From assembly GCF_003752175.1 (NCBI RefSeq), contig NZ_RJVF01000011.1, positions 1 through 64,000 of the forward strand: a stretch of DNA of 64,000 nt, written 5' to 3'. The notes under the pieces were generated by a model. That model saw nothing but the letters and a program-made list of their open reading frames with translations. It ran no database searches and was not told the DNA's origin. A program made the position numbers and the translations under genes. Below are positions 48,888 through 60,214 of this stretch, piece by piece (positions within the stretch are counted from its first letter, which is position 1; every line of letters starts with the position of its first letter). This DNA comes from Comamonas sp. BIGb0124. Lineage in GTDB: Bacteria > Pseudomonadota > Gammaproteobacteria > Burkholderiales > Burkholderiaceae_C.

Positions 48888-49435
48888 GATGAATCCTGAG
48901 GTCGGTCTTGTATAGGTGCGGCATGGCGCCTGGTTGCCGGCATTGCCGGCGGGCGCCATCCAAAATTGACCACCGAACGATCTTTGCAAACCGCCACCAG
49001 ACAGCCACACGCCTTTTGTCGCGTGGCAGCTGCCGTGTGTGAAGAGAGACTGCTCTGATCCGCGGCGCAAAGCCCACGTGCAGCCGGCTCTCGATGAATC
49101 GAAAACCCACGGCGACGCAAACTCCTACCAGTCGGGGGAACCTGCGATTATCGCAAACTTCCCAGCCAGCGACAAGCCAGGCGAGGTATGCGGCAACCGA
49201 AAACCACACAATCGGTCCGACAGCCGCGCCCCGGCACGCTCACAGCTATCAAAAGAAGAATGCGATCGCAGGCCGTCCACCGGACCGCCTGCCAACTTGT
49301 TGAGCAATCGGAACGCCTCTGCGGGCGATATCCGGACAGATCATCGGGTCGACAGAGGCAGCAGAGGTGCCCGTTTTATGGTCAAATACGCGCCCTTGTC
49401 GCGATACGCCGTGCCCGAGCACCGTCGGCGCGACT

Positions 49436-49444
49436 TGTGGATAA
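49436..49444 (-). promoter_or_regulatory. DnaA box (perfect)
   Basis: Reads 'TTATCCACA' on the minus strand, an exact match to the consensus, 91 bp before the dnaA start. Probably an autoregulatory or origin site. Confidence 0.8.
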
Positions 49445-49485
49445 CTCCCCGGCTGACTACAATCGTCCTGGCCTTTGGGCATAAG

Positions 49486-49494
49486 CTATCCACA
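49486..49494 (+). promoter_or_regulatory. DnaA box (one mismatch)
   Basis: Reads 'CTATCCACA', one base off consensus, 41 bp before the dnaA start. It faces the first box across 41 bp. Confidence 0.6.
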
Positions 49495-49534
49495 AGAACA
49501 CCCATCCCATTTTGCCCAGGAAATCCCGCCTTTC

Positions 49535-50911
49535 ATGACGCCCCAAGACAGTTTGACGCTTTGGCAGGCCTGCATGGATCAACTGGCCCAGGAGATGCCG
49601 GAGCAGCAATTCAACACCTGGATCAAGCCGCTCTCGGCCACGGTCGCATCCGACTTCAGCAAGGTCACCGTCTACGTCGCCAACCGCTTCAAGATGGATT
49701 GGATCCGCGCCCAGTACGCCTCCCGCATCGCCGATCTGCTGGCCGAGACCTATGGCCAGCCCGTCGTCCTTGAGTTAGCGCTCGCTCAGCGCGAAGTGCC
49801 CGCCAAACCTGCATTCAAGCCTGCCGTAGTCGAAGCCCTGGCCCCTGCGGCCCCGCCGGCACTGGCCGAAGAACCGCCGACCCTGCCCAACAAGACCCGG
49901 CTCAACCCGGCACTGACCTTCGACACCCTGGTCGAGGGTTCGGCCAACCGCATGGCGCGCGCCGCGGCCATGCACGTGGCCAACAATCCGGGCCAGCTCT
50001 ACAACCCGCTGTTCATCTACGGCGGCGTCGGCCTGGGCAAGACCCACTTGATGCACGCCGTGGGCAACCAGTTGCTCGCCGACAAGCTCGACGCCAAAGT
50101 TCTCTACATCCACGCCGAGCAGTTCGTCAGCGATGTGGTCAAGGCTTACCAGCGCAAGACATTCGATGAATTCAAGGCGCGTTACCACTCGCTCGATCTG
50201 CTGCTGATCGACGATGTCCAGTTCTTCGCCAACAAGGACCGCACCCAGGAGGAGTTCTTCAACGCCTTCGAGGCCCTGCTGGCCAAGAAATCGCACATCG
50301 TGATGACCAGCGACACCTATCCCAAGGGGCTGGCCGACATTTCCGAGCGCCTGGTCTCGCGTTTCGACGCCGGGCTCACCGTGGCCATCGAGCCGCCCGA
50401 GCTCGAGATGCGCGTGGCCATCCTGATCAGCAAGGCCAAGGCCGAGAACGCCGACATGCCCGAGGAAGTCGCCTTCTTCGTGGCCAAGAACGTGCGCTCC
50501 AACGTGCGCGAGCTCGAAGGCGCGCTGCGCAAGATCCTGGCCTACTCGCGGTTCAACCAGAAGGACGTGTCCATCCAGCTCGCCCGCGAGGCCCTGCGCG
50601 ACCTGCTCTCCATCCAGAACCGCCAGATCAGCGTCGAGAACATCCAGAAGACCGTGGCCGACTACTACAAGATCAAGGTCGCCGACATGTACTCGAAGAA
50701 ACGCCCGGCCAGCATCGCGCGGCCGCGCCAGATCGCCATGTACCTGGCCAAGGAACTGACGCAGAAGAGCCTGCCCGAGATCGGCGAACTGTTCGGCGGC
50801 CGCGACCACACCACGGTCCTGCACGCCGTGCGCAAGATTTCCGGCGAACGCCAGCAACTGACCGAACTGAATCAGCAACTGCATGTGCTGGAACAGACGC
50901 TCAAGGGCTGA
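49535..50911 (+). CDS. dnaA: Chromosomal replication initiator protein DnaA
   Basis: DnaA is the AAA+ ATPase that opens the replication origin. It has 458 residues: N-terminal domain I ('[20 protein letters not shown]'), a short Ala/Pro linker (about 85-118), the AAA+ core with Walker A 'GGVGLGKT' (163-170) and Walker B '[10 protein letters not shown]', and C-terminal DNA-binding domain IV with '[14 protein letters not shown]'. ATG 49535 is the family-typical start; an upstream TTG (49475) would add 20 residues covering a DnaA box and is rejected. Confidence 0.99.
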   Translation: MTPQDSLTLWQACMDQLAQEMPEQQFNTWIKPLSATVASDFSKVTVYVANRFKMDWIRAQYASRIADLLAETYGQPVVLELALAQREVPAKPAFKPAVVEALAPAAPPALAEEPPTLPNKTRLNPALTFDTLVEGSANRMARAAAMHVANNPGQLYNPLFIYGGVGLGKTHLMHAVGNQLLADKLDAKVLYIHAEQFVSDVVKAYQRKTFDEFKARYHSLDLLLIDDVQFFANKDRTQEEFFNAFEALLAKKSHIVMTSDTYPKGLADISERLVSRFDAGLTVAIEPPELEMRVAILISKAKAENADMPEEVAFFVAKNVRSNVRELEGALRKILAYSRFNQKDVSIQLAREALRDLLSIQNRQISVENIQKTVADYYKIKVADMYSKKRPASIARPRQIAMYLAKELTQKSLPEIGELFGGRDHTTVLHAVRKISGERQQLTELNQQLHVLEQTLKG

Positions 50912-51164
50912 TGCGACCCGCGGGCGTGTGCACGGGCAGCGCCGATGATCGCTATCTTTATGGAAGCGATGTCGTCGATTGCTGCTGGCACACGGTCGTT
51001 TTCTCCAGAATTTCCGGAGATGAACGCGCGACTTTTGCCTGAAATGCCCGGCAATCAGCGAGAATGAAACAGTTTTGCCCAGGCCAAGGCGGGCTTGATG
51101 GCAGCCTGGTGAGGCCTTCCTCCCGGCCCCTGCGCAACGAACACGACAGTAAGAAGAGGTAGAG

Positions 51165-52271
51165 ATGATCGTTTTGAAGGCAACACAGGACAAAGTTTTG
51201 GCTGTCCTGCAATCTGTCTCCGGTATCGTGGAGCGGCGGCACACACTGCCGATTCTGGCCAATGTCCTGTTGCGCAAGCACGGCAGCCAGATCCAGTTCA
51301 CGACCAGCGATCTAGAAATCCAGATCCGCCGTACCGTCGAATTCGACGGCGATGCCACCGATTTCACCACCACCATCGGCGCACGCAAGCTGATCGACAT
51401 CCTGCGCTCCATGCCCAACGACCAGACGGTGTCGCTGAACGCGCAGCAGAACAAGATCGTCCTGCAGGGCGGCAAGAGCCGTTTCACGCTGCAGACGCTG
51501 CCGGCCGACGACTTCCCGCTGGTGCAGGAAGCCGCCAACTTCGGCCCGGCCTTCAGCGTGCCCCAGAAGACGCTCAAGGACCTGCTCAACCAGGTCTCCT
51601 TTGCCATGGCGGTGCACGACATCCGCTACTACCTCAACGGCATCCTGTTCGTGGCCGAAGGCAAGCAGCTGGCACTCGTCTCCACCGACGGCCACCGCCT
51701 GGCCTTTGCCAACGCCACGCTCGACGTCGAGGTGCCCAAGCAGGAAGTCATCCTGCCGCGCAAGACCGTGCTCGAACTCCAGCGCCTGCTCAGCAACGAC
51801 GAAGGCGCGATCGAACTGCAGTTCGCCAACAACCAGGCGAAGTTCAGCTTCGGCGGCATGGAGTTCGTGACCAAGCTGGTCGAGGGCAAGTTCCCGGATT
51901 ACAACCGGGTCATCCCCAAGAACCACAAGAACAACGTCACCCTGGGCCGCGCACCGCTGCTGGCCGCGCTGCAGCGCACCGCCATCCTCACCTCCGACAA
52001 GTTCAAGGGCGTGCGCCTGAGCGTCGAGCCGGGTGTGCTGCGCATCGCCTCCAGCAATGCCGAACAGGAAGAGGCCGTCGACGAGCTCGACATCGACTAC
52101 GGTGGCGACACCATCGAGATGGGCTTCAATGTCACCTACCTCATCGACGCGCTCTCGAACATCCAGCACGATATGGTCAAGCTCGAACTGGCCGATGCCA
52201 ACAGCTCGGCCTTGCTGACCATCCCCGAGAACCCCAGCTTCAAGTACGTGGTCATGCCCATGCGTATCTAG
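51165..52271 (+). CDS. dnaN: DNA polymerase III beta sliding clamp
   Basis: DnaN is the ring-shaped processivity clamp, 368 residues, with three similar domains and a typical C-terminus 'FKYVVMPMRI'. A ribosome-binding site 'aagaggtagag' precedes the ATG. The 253-bp dnaA-dnaN gap holds no DnaA box and no gene; it is probably the dnaN promoter region. A GC-rich hairpin follows the stop. Confidence 0.99.
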   Translation: MIVLKATQDKVLAVLQSVSGIVERRHTLPILANVLLRKHGSQIQFTTSDLEIQIRRTVEFDGDATDFTTTIGARKLIDILRSMPNDQTVSLNAQQNKIVLQGGKSRFTLQTLPADDFPLVQEAANFGPAFSVPQKTLKDLLNQVSFAMAVHDIRYYLNGILFVAEGKQLALVSTDGHRLAFANATLDVEVPKQEVILPRKTVLELQRLLSNDEGAIELQFANNQAKFSFGGMEFVTKLVEGKFPDYNRVIPKNHKNNVTLGRAPLLAALQRTAILTSDKFKGVRLSVEPGVLRIASSNAEQEEAVDELDIDYGGDTIEMGFNVTYLIDALSNIQHDMVKLELADANSSALLTIPENPSFKYVVMPMRI

Positions 52272-52290
52272 GCCATCCGGCCAGGCGCCC

Positions 52291-52330
52291 AGGCCCCAGG
52301 GACGAACGTCCCGGGGCCTTCAACGTTTTT
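52291..52330 (+). terminator. GC-rich hairpin with short T-run after dnaN
   Basis: The stem 'aggcccc(a)gggac'/'gtcccggggcct' (52291-52319, GAAC loop, one bulged A) is followed seven bases later by five T residues. Termination is probably partial, allowing read-through into gyrB 32 bp downstream. Confidence 0.6.
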
Positions 52331-52359
52331 AGCAAGCCACTTTTTTGTTGACCGACTGA

Positions 52360-54933
<2,574 letters not shown>

Positions 54934-54962
54934 GGTCTGGCGCGGAGTCCGCGCCCGCCCAA

Positions 54963-54982
54963 CCCCGCCCCGCCCCGCCCCC
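54963..54982 (-). other. G-quadruplex-forming sequence after gyrB
   Basis: The plus strand reads four C-runs (CCCC-G-CCCC-G-CCCC-G-CCCCC), so the minus strand has four runs of four or five G with one-base loops, a very strong quadruplex pattern. It lies 30 bp after the gyrB stop and overlaps the start of the terminator stem. Confidence 0.7.
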
Positions 54983-55010
54983 TCCAGCCTCCACGCTGCC
55001 GGGGGTTTTT
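54978..55010 (+). terminator. Intrinsic terminator after gyrB
   Basis: An outer stem CCCCC/GGGGG with an inner CAGC/GCTG stem is followed by TTTTTCTTT. It ends the dnaA-dnaN-gyrB transcription block. Confidence 0.8.
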
Positions 55011-55168
55011 CTTTGGGCGGAATCAATCCTTCGACACCTCCACGACTTGCGGCGGGATGTGATAAATCGCACGGACAGGTCGCCGCTGCAGGTTCAAACT
55101 TCAGTCATGCCTTGAACGACATGGGCATCATAAAAATGTCGTGAAACGACAGACCCAAAGGAACCATC

Positions 55169-55483
55169 ATGAACAAGACCATCGCCGCCGCCATCCTCGC
55201 CGCCGCCAGCCTGACCTCGGTTGCCAGCTTCGCCGAAAACCTCGACAACCCCGCCTTCCCCGTGACCCAGGGCGCTCCGGTTTCGCGCGCTCAGGTGCAG
55301 GCCGAACTGGCCCAGTACCAACAACAACTGGCCAGCGCTCCGGCCCGTGCAGAGAACCCCCGTTTCGTTGCCCAGGACAACGCCCCGTCCGTCTCGCGCG
55401 CTCAAGTCCAGGCCGAACTCAATGCCTGGGAAAACAAGCAGGCTCAACTGCCCGCCCGTGCCGAAGACCGCGTGCCCGTCTAA
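55169..55483 (+). CDS. DUF4148 family secreted protein with internal repeat
   Basis: This is a small periplasmic or secreted protein of 104 residues, a family common in Burkholderiales with no known function. Signal peptide 1-22 ('SVASFA'). The mature part contains a tandem duplication with a 37-residue period: 'VSRAQVQAEL' at 38-47 and 75-84, and 'PARAE' at 58-62 and 95-99. It may bind or modify an envelope component, but nothing in the sequence proves this. Ribosome-binding site 'aagga' is present. The 235-bp gap from gyrB holds the terminator and a GTTCAA/TTGAAC inverted repeat at 55092-55117. Confidence 0.88.
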   Translation: MNKTIAAAILAAASLTSVASFAENLDNPAFPVTQGAPVSRAQVQAELAQYQQQLASAPARAENPRFVAQDNAPSVSRAQVQAELNAWENKQAQLPARAEDRVPV

Positions 55484-55548
55484 AAGCCCTCGGCAACGCC
55501 GGGTCTGACAAGACCCTGTCTGCCACGCGGCCTTCGCCGCGCACCGCC

Positions 55549-55591
55549 AAGCCGCCGTGCATCTCCAACGATGCACGGCGGCTTCTTTTTT
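55549..55591 (+). terminator. Very strong intrinsic terminator after the DUF4148 gene
   Basis: A perfect 15-bp stem ('aagccgccgtgcatc' and its complement) with a six-base loop is followed by CTTTTTT. It starts 66 bp after the DUF4148 stop. The remaining 229 bp of the 337-bp gap to the PAP2 gene holds no gene or clear promoter. Confidence 0.95.
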
Positions 55592-55820
55592 GGATGCGCA
55601 CTTGGGAATCCGGTGCGGGTGCATCGCGCAAAAGCACTGCCTCGGAAATGAGGGCACGGCGGACAGCCGCCCGCCCGCAGACACCAAAAAAACGACGACA
55701 ACGGACGCCGAACGCTATGATGTCCGGCGTTGGGCAATGCAGCTGGACGGGTCTATTCCGCAAAAGCTGCTGCGCCCCTCCTCGCTGCCCTCTCTTCGTC
55801 CTGCGCCCAACTCCCAGGTC

Positions 55821-56495
55821 ATGAAACAACAATCCTTCCTCTTTCTCGCCTGCACGCTTGCGCTGGGCGCAGCTGCGTTGTGGATCGATCTGCCGCTGAC
55901 CCAACTGGTCGCCGCGAACCTGACACCGGCCCTCGACGAGTTCTTCGACGACCTCAGCGGCGTGGCGGATGCGGAAACCTATGCCCTGATGGCACTGGGA
56001 GCCTACGGCATCGGACTCTGGGCTTTGCCCCGGCATGCGGTGCGCCGCTGGGCGCCGGTTGCCGAACGGCTGGTGCGTGGCGGTCTCTTCATGCTGCTCA
56101 CCATGGCTTCGGGCGGCATCCTCACCCTTGTCCTGAAACACCTGGTCGCGCGTGCGCGGCCTTCGGTCTTCCTCGAGAATGCCTTCTACGGTCTGGCCAC
56201 GCCTTTCTCGGGCTCGCCCTACAACTCGTTCCCGTCCAGCCATACCCTCACGGCATTTGCCGTAGCGGCCGTGCTCGCCCACCTGCTGCCCCGCTGGCGC
56301 TGGCCGCTGATGGCCCTCGCCACGGTCGTGGGCCTGTGCCGCGTGCTGACGCTGGAACACTTCCTGACCGATGTCATCGTCGCCGCCCTGCTGGCCATCG
56401 CCTGCGCCCGCTTCTGGGCACCGCGTGTGCTGGCGCCGAACATGGAATGGCCGCTGCGCGGCCCCTGGCACTGGCACCGCAAGACCGTGCGCTGA
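55821..56495 (+). CDS. PAP2-family lipid phosphatase
   Basis: This is an inner-membrane phosphatase of the PAP2 superfamily, 224 residues with several hydrophobic helices. The three catalytic motifs are 'KHLVARARP' (106-114), 'PSSH' (138-141) and 'CRVLTLEH' (173-180). The last normally reads SR...H; Cys for Ser is a conservative change and His180 is kept. Undecaprenyl pyrophosphate or phosphatidic acid phosphatase activity is likely. The start ATG 55821 is the first giving a membrane N-terminus ('MKQQSFLFLACTLALG'). Confidence 0.9.
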   Translation: MKQQSFLFLACTLALGAAALWIDLPLTQLVAANLTPALDEFFDDLSGVADAETYALMALGAYGIGLWALPRHAVRRWAPVAERLVRGGLFMLLTMASGGILTLVLKHLVARARPSVFLENAFYGLATPFSGSPYNSFPSSHTLTAFAVAAVLAHLLPRWRWPLMALATVVGLCRVLTLEHFLTDVIVAALLAIACARFWAPRVLAPNMEWPLRGPWHWHRKTVR

Positions 56496-56513
56496 AAAGC
56501 GGCCCGCCTGGCC

Positions 56514-56996
56514 TCAGGCCGCCCGCCGATAGGTGGCGGTCATGAAGACCTGCCAGCTGCCGTCGTCCTGCAGCACCCGCGAAGTCAAGGTTCGCTCTGC
56601 GTCGGAGACCCATGCGATGACATCCTGGTAACGAGCCGTCGTGCCGTCGCCCTTGAAGCTCGGGCCTTCGCAGTCCAGCACCAGCTCGCGCTCCGATCCG
56701 TCCAGATAACCCGTGTACGACCAGATCCGAGACATCACCGAACACACCCAGGTCCCCACAAAACACTGCTGTTCGGGGTCGTAGCCCAGCGTCATGCGCG
56801 ATTGCATGGGAGATCCGTCCGGCGTCTGGGCATCGCCCTCGCACACCACCCAGAGCCCGCCCAGGCCGATCACCCGCTCGCGCCCCCGGGTGACGCACGG
56901 CGCCTGGTCGGGGCCCATGTCCGCATGGGACTCGGAGGTCCACTCACCCTGGAGCCGGGACAGCCAGACATGGCCCGGTTGTTGTTCATCCATCAT
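56514..56996 (-). CDS. DUF1579 family protein
   Basis: This is a 160-residue cytoplasmic beta-barrel protein of the DUF1579 family, often annotated 'DUF1579 domain' with unknown function. Typical segments are 'LQGEWTSES', 'IGLGGLWVVCEGDAQ' and 'MTLGYDPEQQCFVGTWVCSV'. 'aaggag' lies five bases before ATG 56996. It begins 23 bp after the VOC gene, so the two form an operon; both resemble the small proteins that often accompany AraC or GyrI-type regulators. Convergent with the PAP2 gene. Confidence 0.88.
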   Translation of the reverse strand: MMDEQQPGHVWLSRLQGEWTSESHADMGPDQAPCVTRGRERVIGLGGLWVVCEGDAQTPDGSPMQSRMTLGYDPEQQCFVGTWVCSVMSRIWSYTGYLDGSERELVLDCEGPSFKGDGTTARYQDVIAWVSDAERTLTSRVLQDDGSWQVFMTATYRRAA

Positions 56997-57019
56997 GTCG
57001 TCTCCTTCTGAATCGGGAC

Positions 57020-57439
57020 TCAGGCCGCGGCGGGCTGCTCGGCTACCACCATCCAGGGCAAGCCGAAGCGGTCCTGCACCACACCGAAAGCCGGCGAGAA
57101 GAACGTCGCCATCAACGGCACGGTGAGGGTTCCGCCGTCGCTCAACGCAGCCACCGTCCGCTCAGCTTGCGACGTGCCGGCGACGTTCAGCGTCAGAGAA
57201 AAGCCCTGGAACACCGCCGGCTGTCCGCTGCATTGCCCGTCGGACATCAGCAGTTCCACATCGCCGATGCGCACGCTGGCATGCATCACATGGTGCGCCT
57301 GCGCCCCGGCACACATCGACGGCTGCGGCCCTTCGCCATAGCGCATGAGGGCGACCACCTGCGCCCCCAGCGCCTCCCGGTAGAACGCGATGGCCTCCTC
57401 GCATCGGCCTTCGAAGAACAGATAGGGTTGAACTCTCAT
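57020..57439 (-). CDS. VOC-family protein (PhnB-like glyoxalase fold)
   Basis: This is a 139-residue protein of the vicinal oxygen chelate superfamily, PhnB/DUF3291-like branch ('LFFEGRCEEAIAFYREALGA', 'VMHASVRIGDVELLMSDGQC', 'FGVVQDRFGLPWMV'). These are putative metal-dependent enzymes or binding proteins; the function is unknown. 'ggagag' six bases before ATG 57439. First gene of the operon with the DUF1579 gene. Confidence 0.9.
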   Translation of the reverse strand: MRVQPYLFFEGRCEEAIAFYREALGAQVVALMRYGEGPQPSMCAGAQAHHVMHASVRIGDVELLMSDGQCSGQPAVFQGFSLTLNVAGTSQAERTVAALSDGGTLTVPLMATFFSPAFGVVQDRFGLPWMVVAEQPAAA

Positions 57440-57619
57440 GACGCTCTCCAGTACGGAAGATCCACACGATCCGAGTAAAAAGAGACGGCCAGGCCCGATC
57501 GCCGCCGCCACGCCCGCCAGGGGACGCAGTCCCCATTGGAGCATCCGGAACGGCCGACGACCCATCCCGGTTATCCACTAGCCCGGGCCCGGCGACGGAA
57601 GACCCGTGCCGGTGGCGAG

Positions 57620-58612
57620 CTAGCGGATCGCGTCCGGATGCACCGCCATCAGGCAATCCTGGAACAGCTGTGTGGCCCGTGTGGGTTGCGGCGACTTGCG
57701 CAGCACGCTCACGAAACGGCAGGTGTAGTGAAAGCGCTCGGGCGCGATGGCCTGCATCTGCCCTTGCTGCTCGAAGCGGCTGGCATAGTGGTCGGGCAGG
57801 AAACCCAGGAACTGCCCTGACAGGATCAGCAACGCGATGGCCTCCTCGTCCGACCCTGTGGCCTTGCGGGTGAGGTTGGCCCGGTGGCTGAGCTCCATGT
57901 TGGGCGAATGATGTGCCAGCCCGGCGAACGGGTAGTCCCGCAAACGCTCCCAGCTCAGGGCGTCGTGCGGTTGGCCGAAGAGCGCGTGCTGGCGGCCGCA
58001 ATACAGCAGCATGGTCTCGCCGAACAGATCGGCGTAGGCCAGGCTTTGCGAGTTCCGGTGCGTGGGAATCACGCCCACATGGAACCGGCCGTCGATGATG
58101 CCGCGCTCGATGGCGCTGATGGAGGCGACATGCACGCTCAGGGCGACCTCGGGCGCGTGCCGGGCGAACCGGGCGATCGCCTCGGCGATGCGGGCCTGCG
58201 GATTGCTGGCGGTCTTGTCGAAGACCGCGATCTCGAGCTGCCCGCCCATGCGCCGGTGGATGTCGTCGATGCCGCTGCGAAAGCCGTCGACCGAAGCCAG
58301 CAGTCGCAGCGTTTCCTCGTACACCCTCTGGCCTTCGGGAGTCAGCGCAAAACCGGCCCTGCCCCGCCTGCACAGCACCAGACCCAGCCGGGTCTCGAGA
58401 TCCTTGACGTGCCGGCTCACGGTCGAGGTGCCGATGTTGAGCTCGAGTTCGGCCGCAGCCATGCCGCCGCACTCGACCACGCTCTTGAACACCCGCAGCA
58501 GACGCAGGTCCATGTCGCTGAGCTGGCCCAGCACCGCCCGGCTCTTCGCCTTGGCGGGCAAAGCCGTGGCCGGCAGGGGCTCTGGAGAGGGCGTCGTCGG
58601 TCTTACTTGCAT
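57620..58612 (-). CDS. LysR-family regulator divergent from the aminotransferase
   Basis: This 330-residue LysR-type regulator has the helix-turn-helix at about 48-70 ('GGMAAAELELNIGTSTVSRH') and an effector domain. An N-terminal Pro-rich stretch of about 30 residues precedes it. Divergent from the beta-alanine:pyruvate aminotransferase gene (116 bp); proteins with this neighbour and sequence type regulate omega-amino-acid use. The palindrome 'ttcaattgaa' at 58692-58701 in the spacer is a candidate site. Confidence 0.9.
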   Translation of the reverse strand: MQVRPTTPSPEPLPATALPAKAKSRAVLGQLSDMDLRLLRVFKSVVECGGMAAAELELNIGTSTVSRHVKDLETRLGLVLCRRGRAGFALTPEGQRVYEETLRLLASVDGFRSGIDDIHRRMGGQLEIAVFDKTASNPQARIAEAIARFARHAPEVALSVHVASISAIERGIIDGRFHVGVIPTHRNSQSLAYADLFGETMLLYCGRQHALFGQPHDALSWERLRDYPFAGLAHHSPNMELSHRANLTRKATGSDEEAIALLILSGQFLGFLPDHYASRFEQQGQMQAIAPERFHYTCRFVSVLRKSPQPTRATQLFQDCLMAVHPDAIR

Positions 58613-58728
58613 GAATCATCAAGTGAACATTGATATCGACCTATTTTCACCACTATCGCCCGGCCCAACAATGGCTCTGTTGTTCATTTTCTTCAATTGA
58701 ACGGAGCGGGCTTCGCCGCCTGACCGCC

Positions 58729-60087
58729 ATGACCCTTGCCACCATTCCCGCGCCCGCCACACCGCCCGCCGTCCGCACCGATGCCGCCTGGCTGGAAGCC
58801 CACTGGATGCCGTTCACCGGCAACCGCCAGTTCAAGGCCGATCCGCGCATCATCGTCGAGGGCAAGGGGGCCTACTTCACCGACGCCGATGGCCGCAAGA
58901 TCTTCGACGGCCTCTCGGGCCTGTGGTGCACGGGCCTGGGCCATGGCCGCACCGAGATCGTCGAAGCCGTCAGCAAACAGATCGCCAAGCTCGACTACGC
59001 ACCGGCGTTCCAGTTCGGCCACCCCACCGCGTTCGAGCTGGCCAACAAGATCAAGGACCTGACGCCCGCAGGCCTCGACTACGTGTTTTTTGCGGGTTCG
59101 GGCTCGGAAGCAGCCGACACCTCGCTCAAGCTGGCCCGTGCCTACTGGCGCGCCAAGGGCCAGGCCAGCAAGACTCGCCTGATCGGCCGCGAAAAGGGCT
59201 ATCACGGCGTGAACTTCGGCGGCATCTCCGTCGGCGGCATCGGCGGCAACCGCAAGACCTTCGGTGAAGGCATCGCCGCCGACCACCTGCCCCACACCCA
59301 GATCGCGGCCAACAAGTTCACCAAGGGCCAGGCCGAGAACGGTGCCGATCTGGCCGATCGTCTGCTCGACCTCATCACGCTGCACGACGCCTCCAACATC
59401 GCCGCCGTCATCGTCGAGCCCTTCTCGGGATCGGCCGGTGTGGTGATCCCGCCCATCGGTTACCTCAAGCGCCTGCGCGACATCTGCACGGCCCACAACA
59501 TCCTGCTGATTTTCGACGAGGTCATCACCGGCTTCGGCCGCTGCGGCAGCTACACCGGCGCCGACGCGTTCGGTGTGGTGCCCGACATCATGAACTTCGC
59601 CAAGCAGGTCACCAACGGCACCCAGCCGCTGGGCGGCGTGGTGGTGCAGAAAGAAATCTACGACACCTTCATGGCGGCAGGCGGCCCGGACTACCTGGTC
59701 GAGTTCCCGCACGGCTACACCTACTCGGCCCACCCGGTGGCCTGTGCAGCCGGCATCGCCGCGCTCGACCTGCTGATCAAGGAAGACGGCGTGGGCCGCG
59801 TGCAGGCCCTGGCACCGTATTTCGAACAGGCCGTGCACAGCCTCAAGGGCGTGAAGCACGTCACCGACATCCGCAATTTCGGCCTGGCTGCCGGCATCAC
59901 CATCGATGCCCTGCCCGGCGAACCCGCGCGCCGCCCCTTCGAGATCGCCATGGCGTGCTGGAAAAAGGGCTTCTATGTCCGGTACGGTGCCGACACCATC
60001 CAGCTGGCCCCGCCCTTCATCAGCGAAAAAGCCGAGATCGATCGCCTGATCAACGCCCTGAGCGACGCACTGGCCGAAACGGCCTGA
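58729..60087 (+). CDS. aptA: Beta-alanine--pyruvate aminotransferase (omega-amino acid transaminase)
   Basis: This class III PLP aminotransferase moves the amino group of beta-alanine (and other omega-amines) to pyruvate, giving malonate semialdehyde and alanine. It has 452 residues; the PLP lysine is Lys292 in 'NFAKQVTNGTQPLGGV' and Asp263 in 'IFDEVITGFG' binds the pyridine nitrogen. 'WMPFTGNRQFKADPR' near the N-terminus is characteristic of the Bau/Apt subgroup. ATG 58729 is chosen over a TTG 33 codons earlier. Its product is the substrate of MmsA, encoded 45 kb away. Confidence 0.95.
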   Translation: MTLATIPAPATPPAVRTDAAWLEAHWMPFTGNRQFKADPRIIVEGKGAYFTDADGRKIFDGLSGLWCTGLGHGRTEIVEAVSKQIAKLDYAPAFQFGHPTAFELANKIKDLTPAGLDYVFFAGSGSEAADTSLKLARAYWRAKGQASKTRLIGREKGYHGVNFGGISVGGIGGNRKTFGEGIAADHLPHTQIAANKFTKGQAENGADLADRLLDLITLHDASNIAAVIVEPFSGSAGVVIPPIGYLKRLRDICTAHNILLIFDEVITGFGRCGSYTGADAFGVVPDIMNFAKQVTNGTQPLGGVVVQKEIYDTFMAAGGPDYLVEFPHGYTYSAHPVACAAGIAALDLLIKEDGVGRVQALAPYFEQAVHSLKGVKHVTDIRNFGLAAGITIDALPGEPARRPFEIAMACWKKGFYVRYGADTIQLAPPFISEKAEIDRLINALSDALAETA

Positions 60088-60154
60088 TCGGCTCGAGAAG
60101 AAAAGCCAGGCCCGCGCCACCCGACCTGTCGGGCTCTCGCCGAATAGGGCTCCC

Positions 60155-60189
60155 GCCCCGCACGGCCCAGCGCCTTGCGGGGCTTTTTT
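60155..60189 (+). terminator. Intrinsic terminator after aptA
   Basis: Stem GCCCCGC/GCGGGGC with a 15-base loop followed by six T residues, 67 bp after the aptA stop. It also separates aptA from the convergent Lrp gene. Confidence 0.9.
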
Positions 60190-60214
60190 CGTCGTCTGCC
60201 GGTGTGTGCGCCGA

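Larger units (their letters stand above)
48888..49534. other. rpmH-dnaA intergenic region, candidate oriC neighbourhood
   Basis: This 647-bp gap has no credible protein gene. It lies between the divergent rpmH and dnaA genes, where the chromosome origin or the dnaA control region lies in many bacteria. Two DnaA boxes lie within 100 bp of dnaA (49436 and 49486). No cluster of further boxes and no obvious AT-rich unwinding element were found by eye in the remaining 540 bp, so oriC itself may be minimal here or elsewhere. Confidence 0.5.

Noticed and set aside
50912-51164. oriC in the dnaA-dnaN gap
   Set aside because: No DnaA boxes or AT-rich unwinding region seen by eye.
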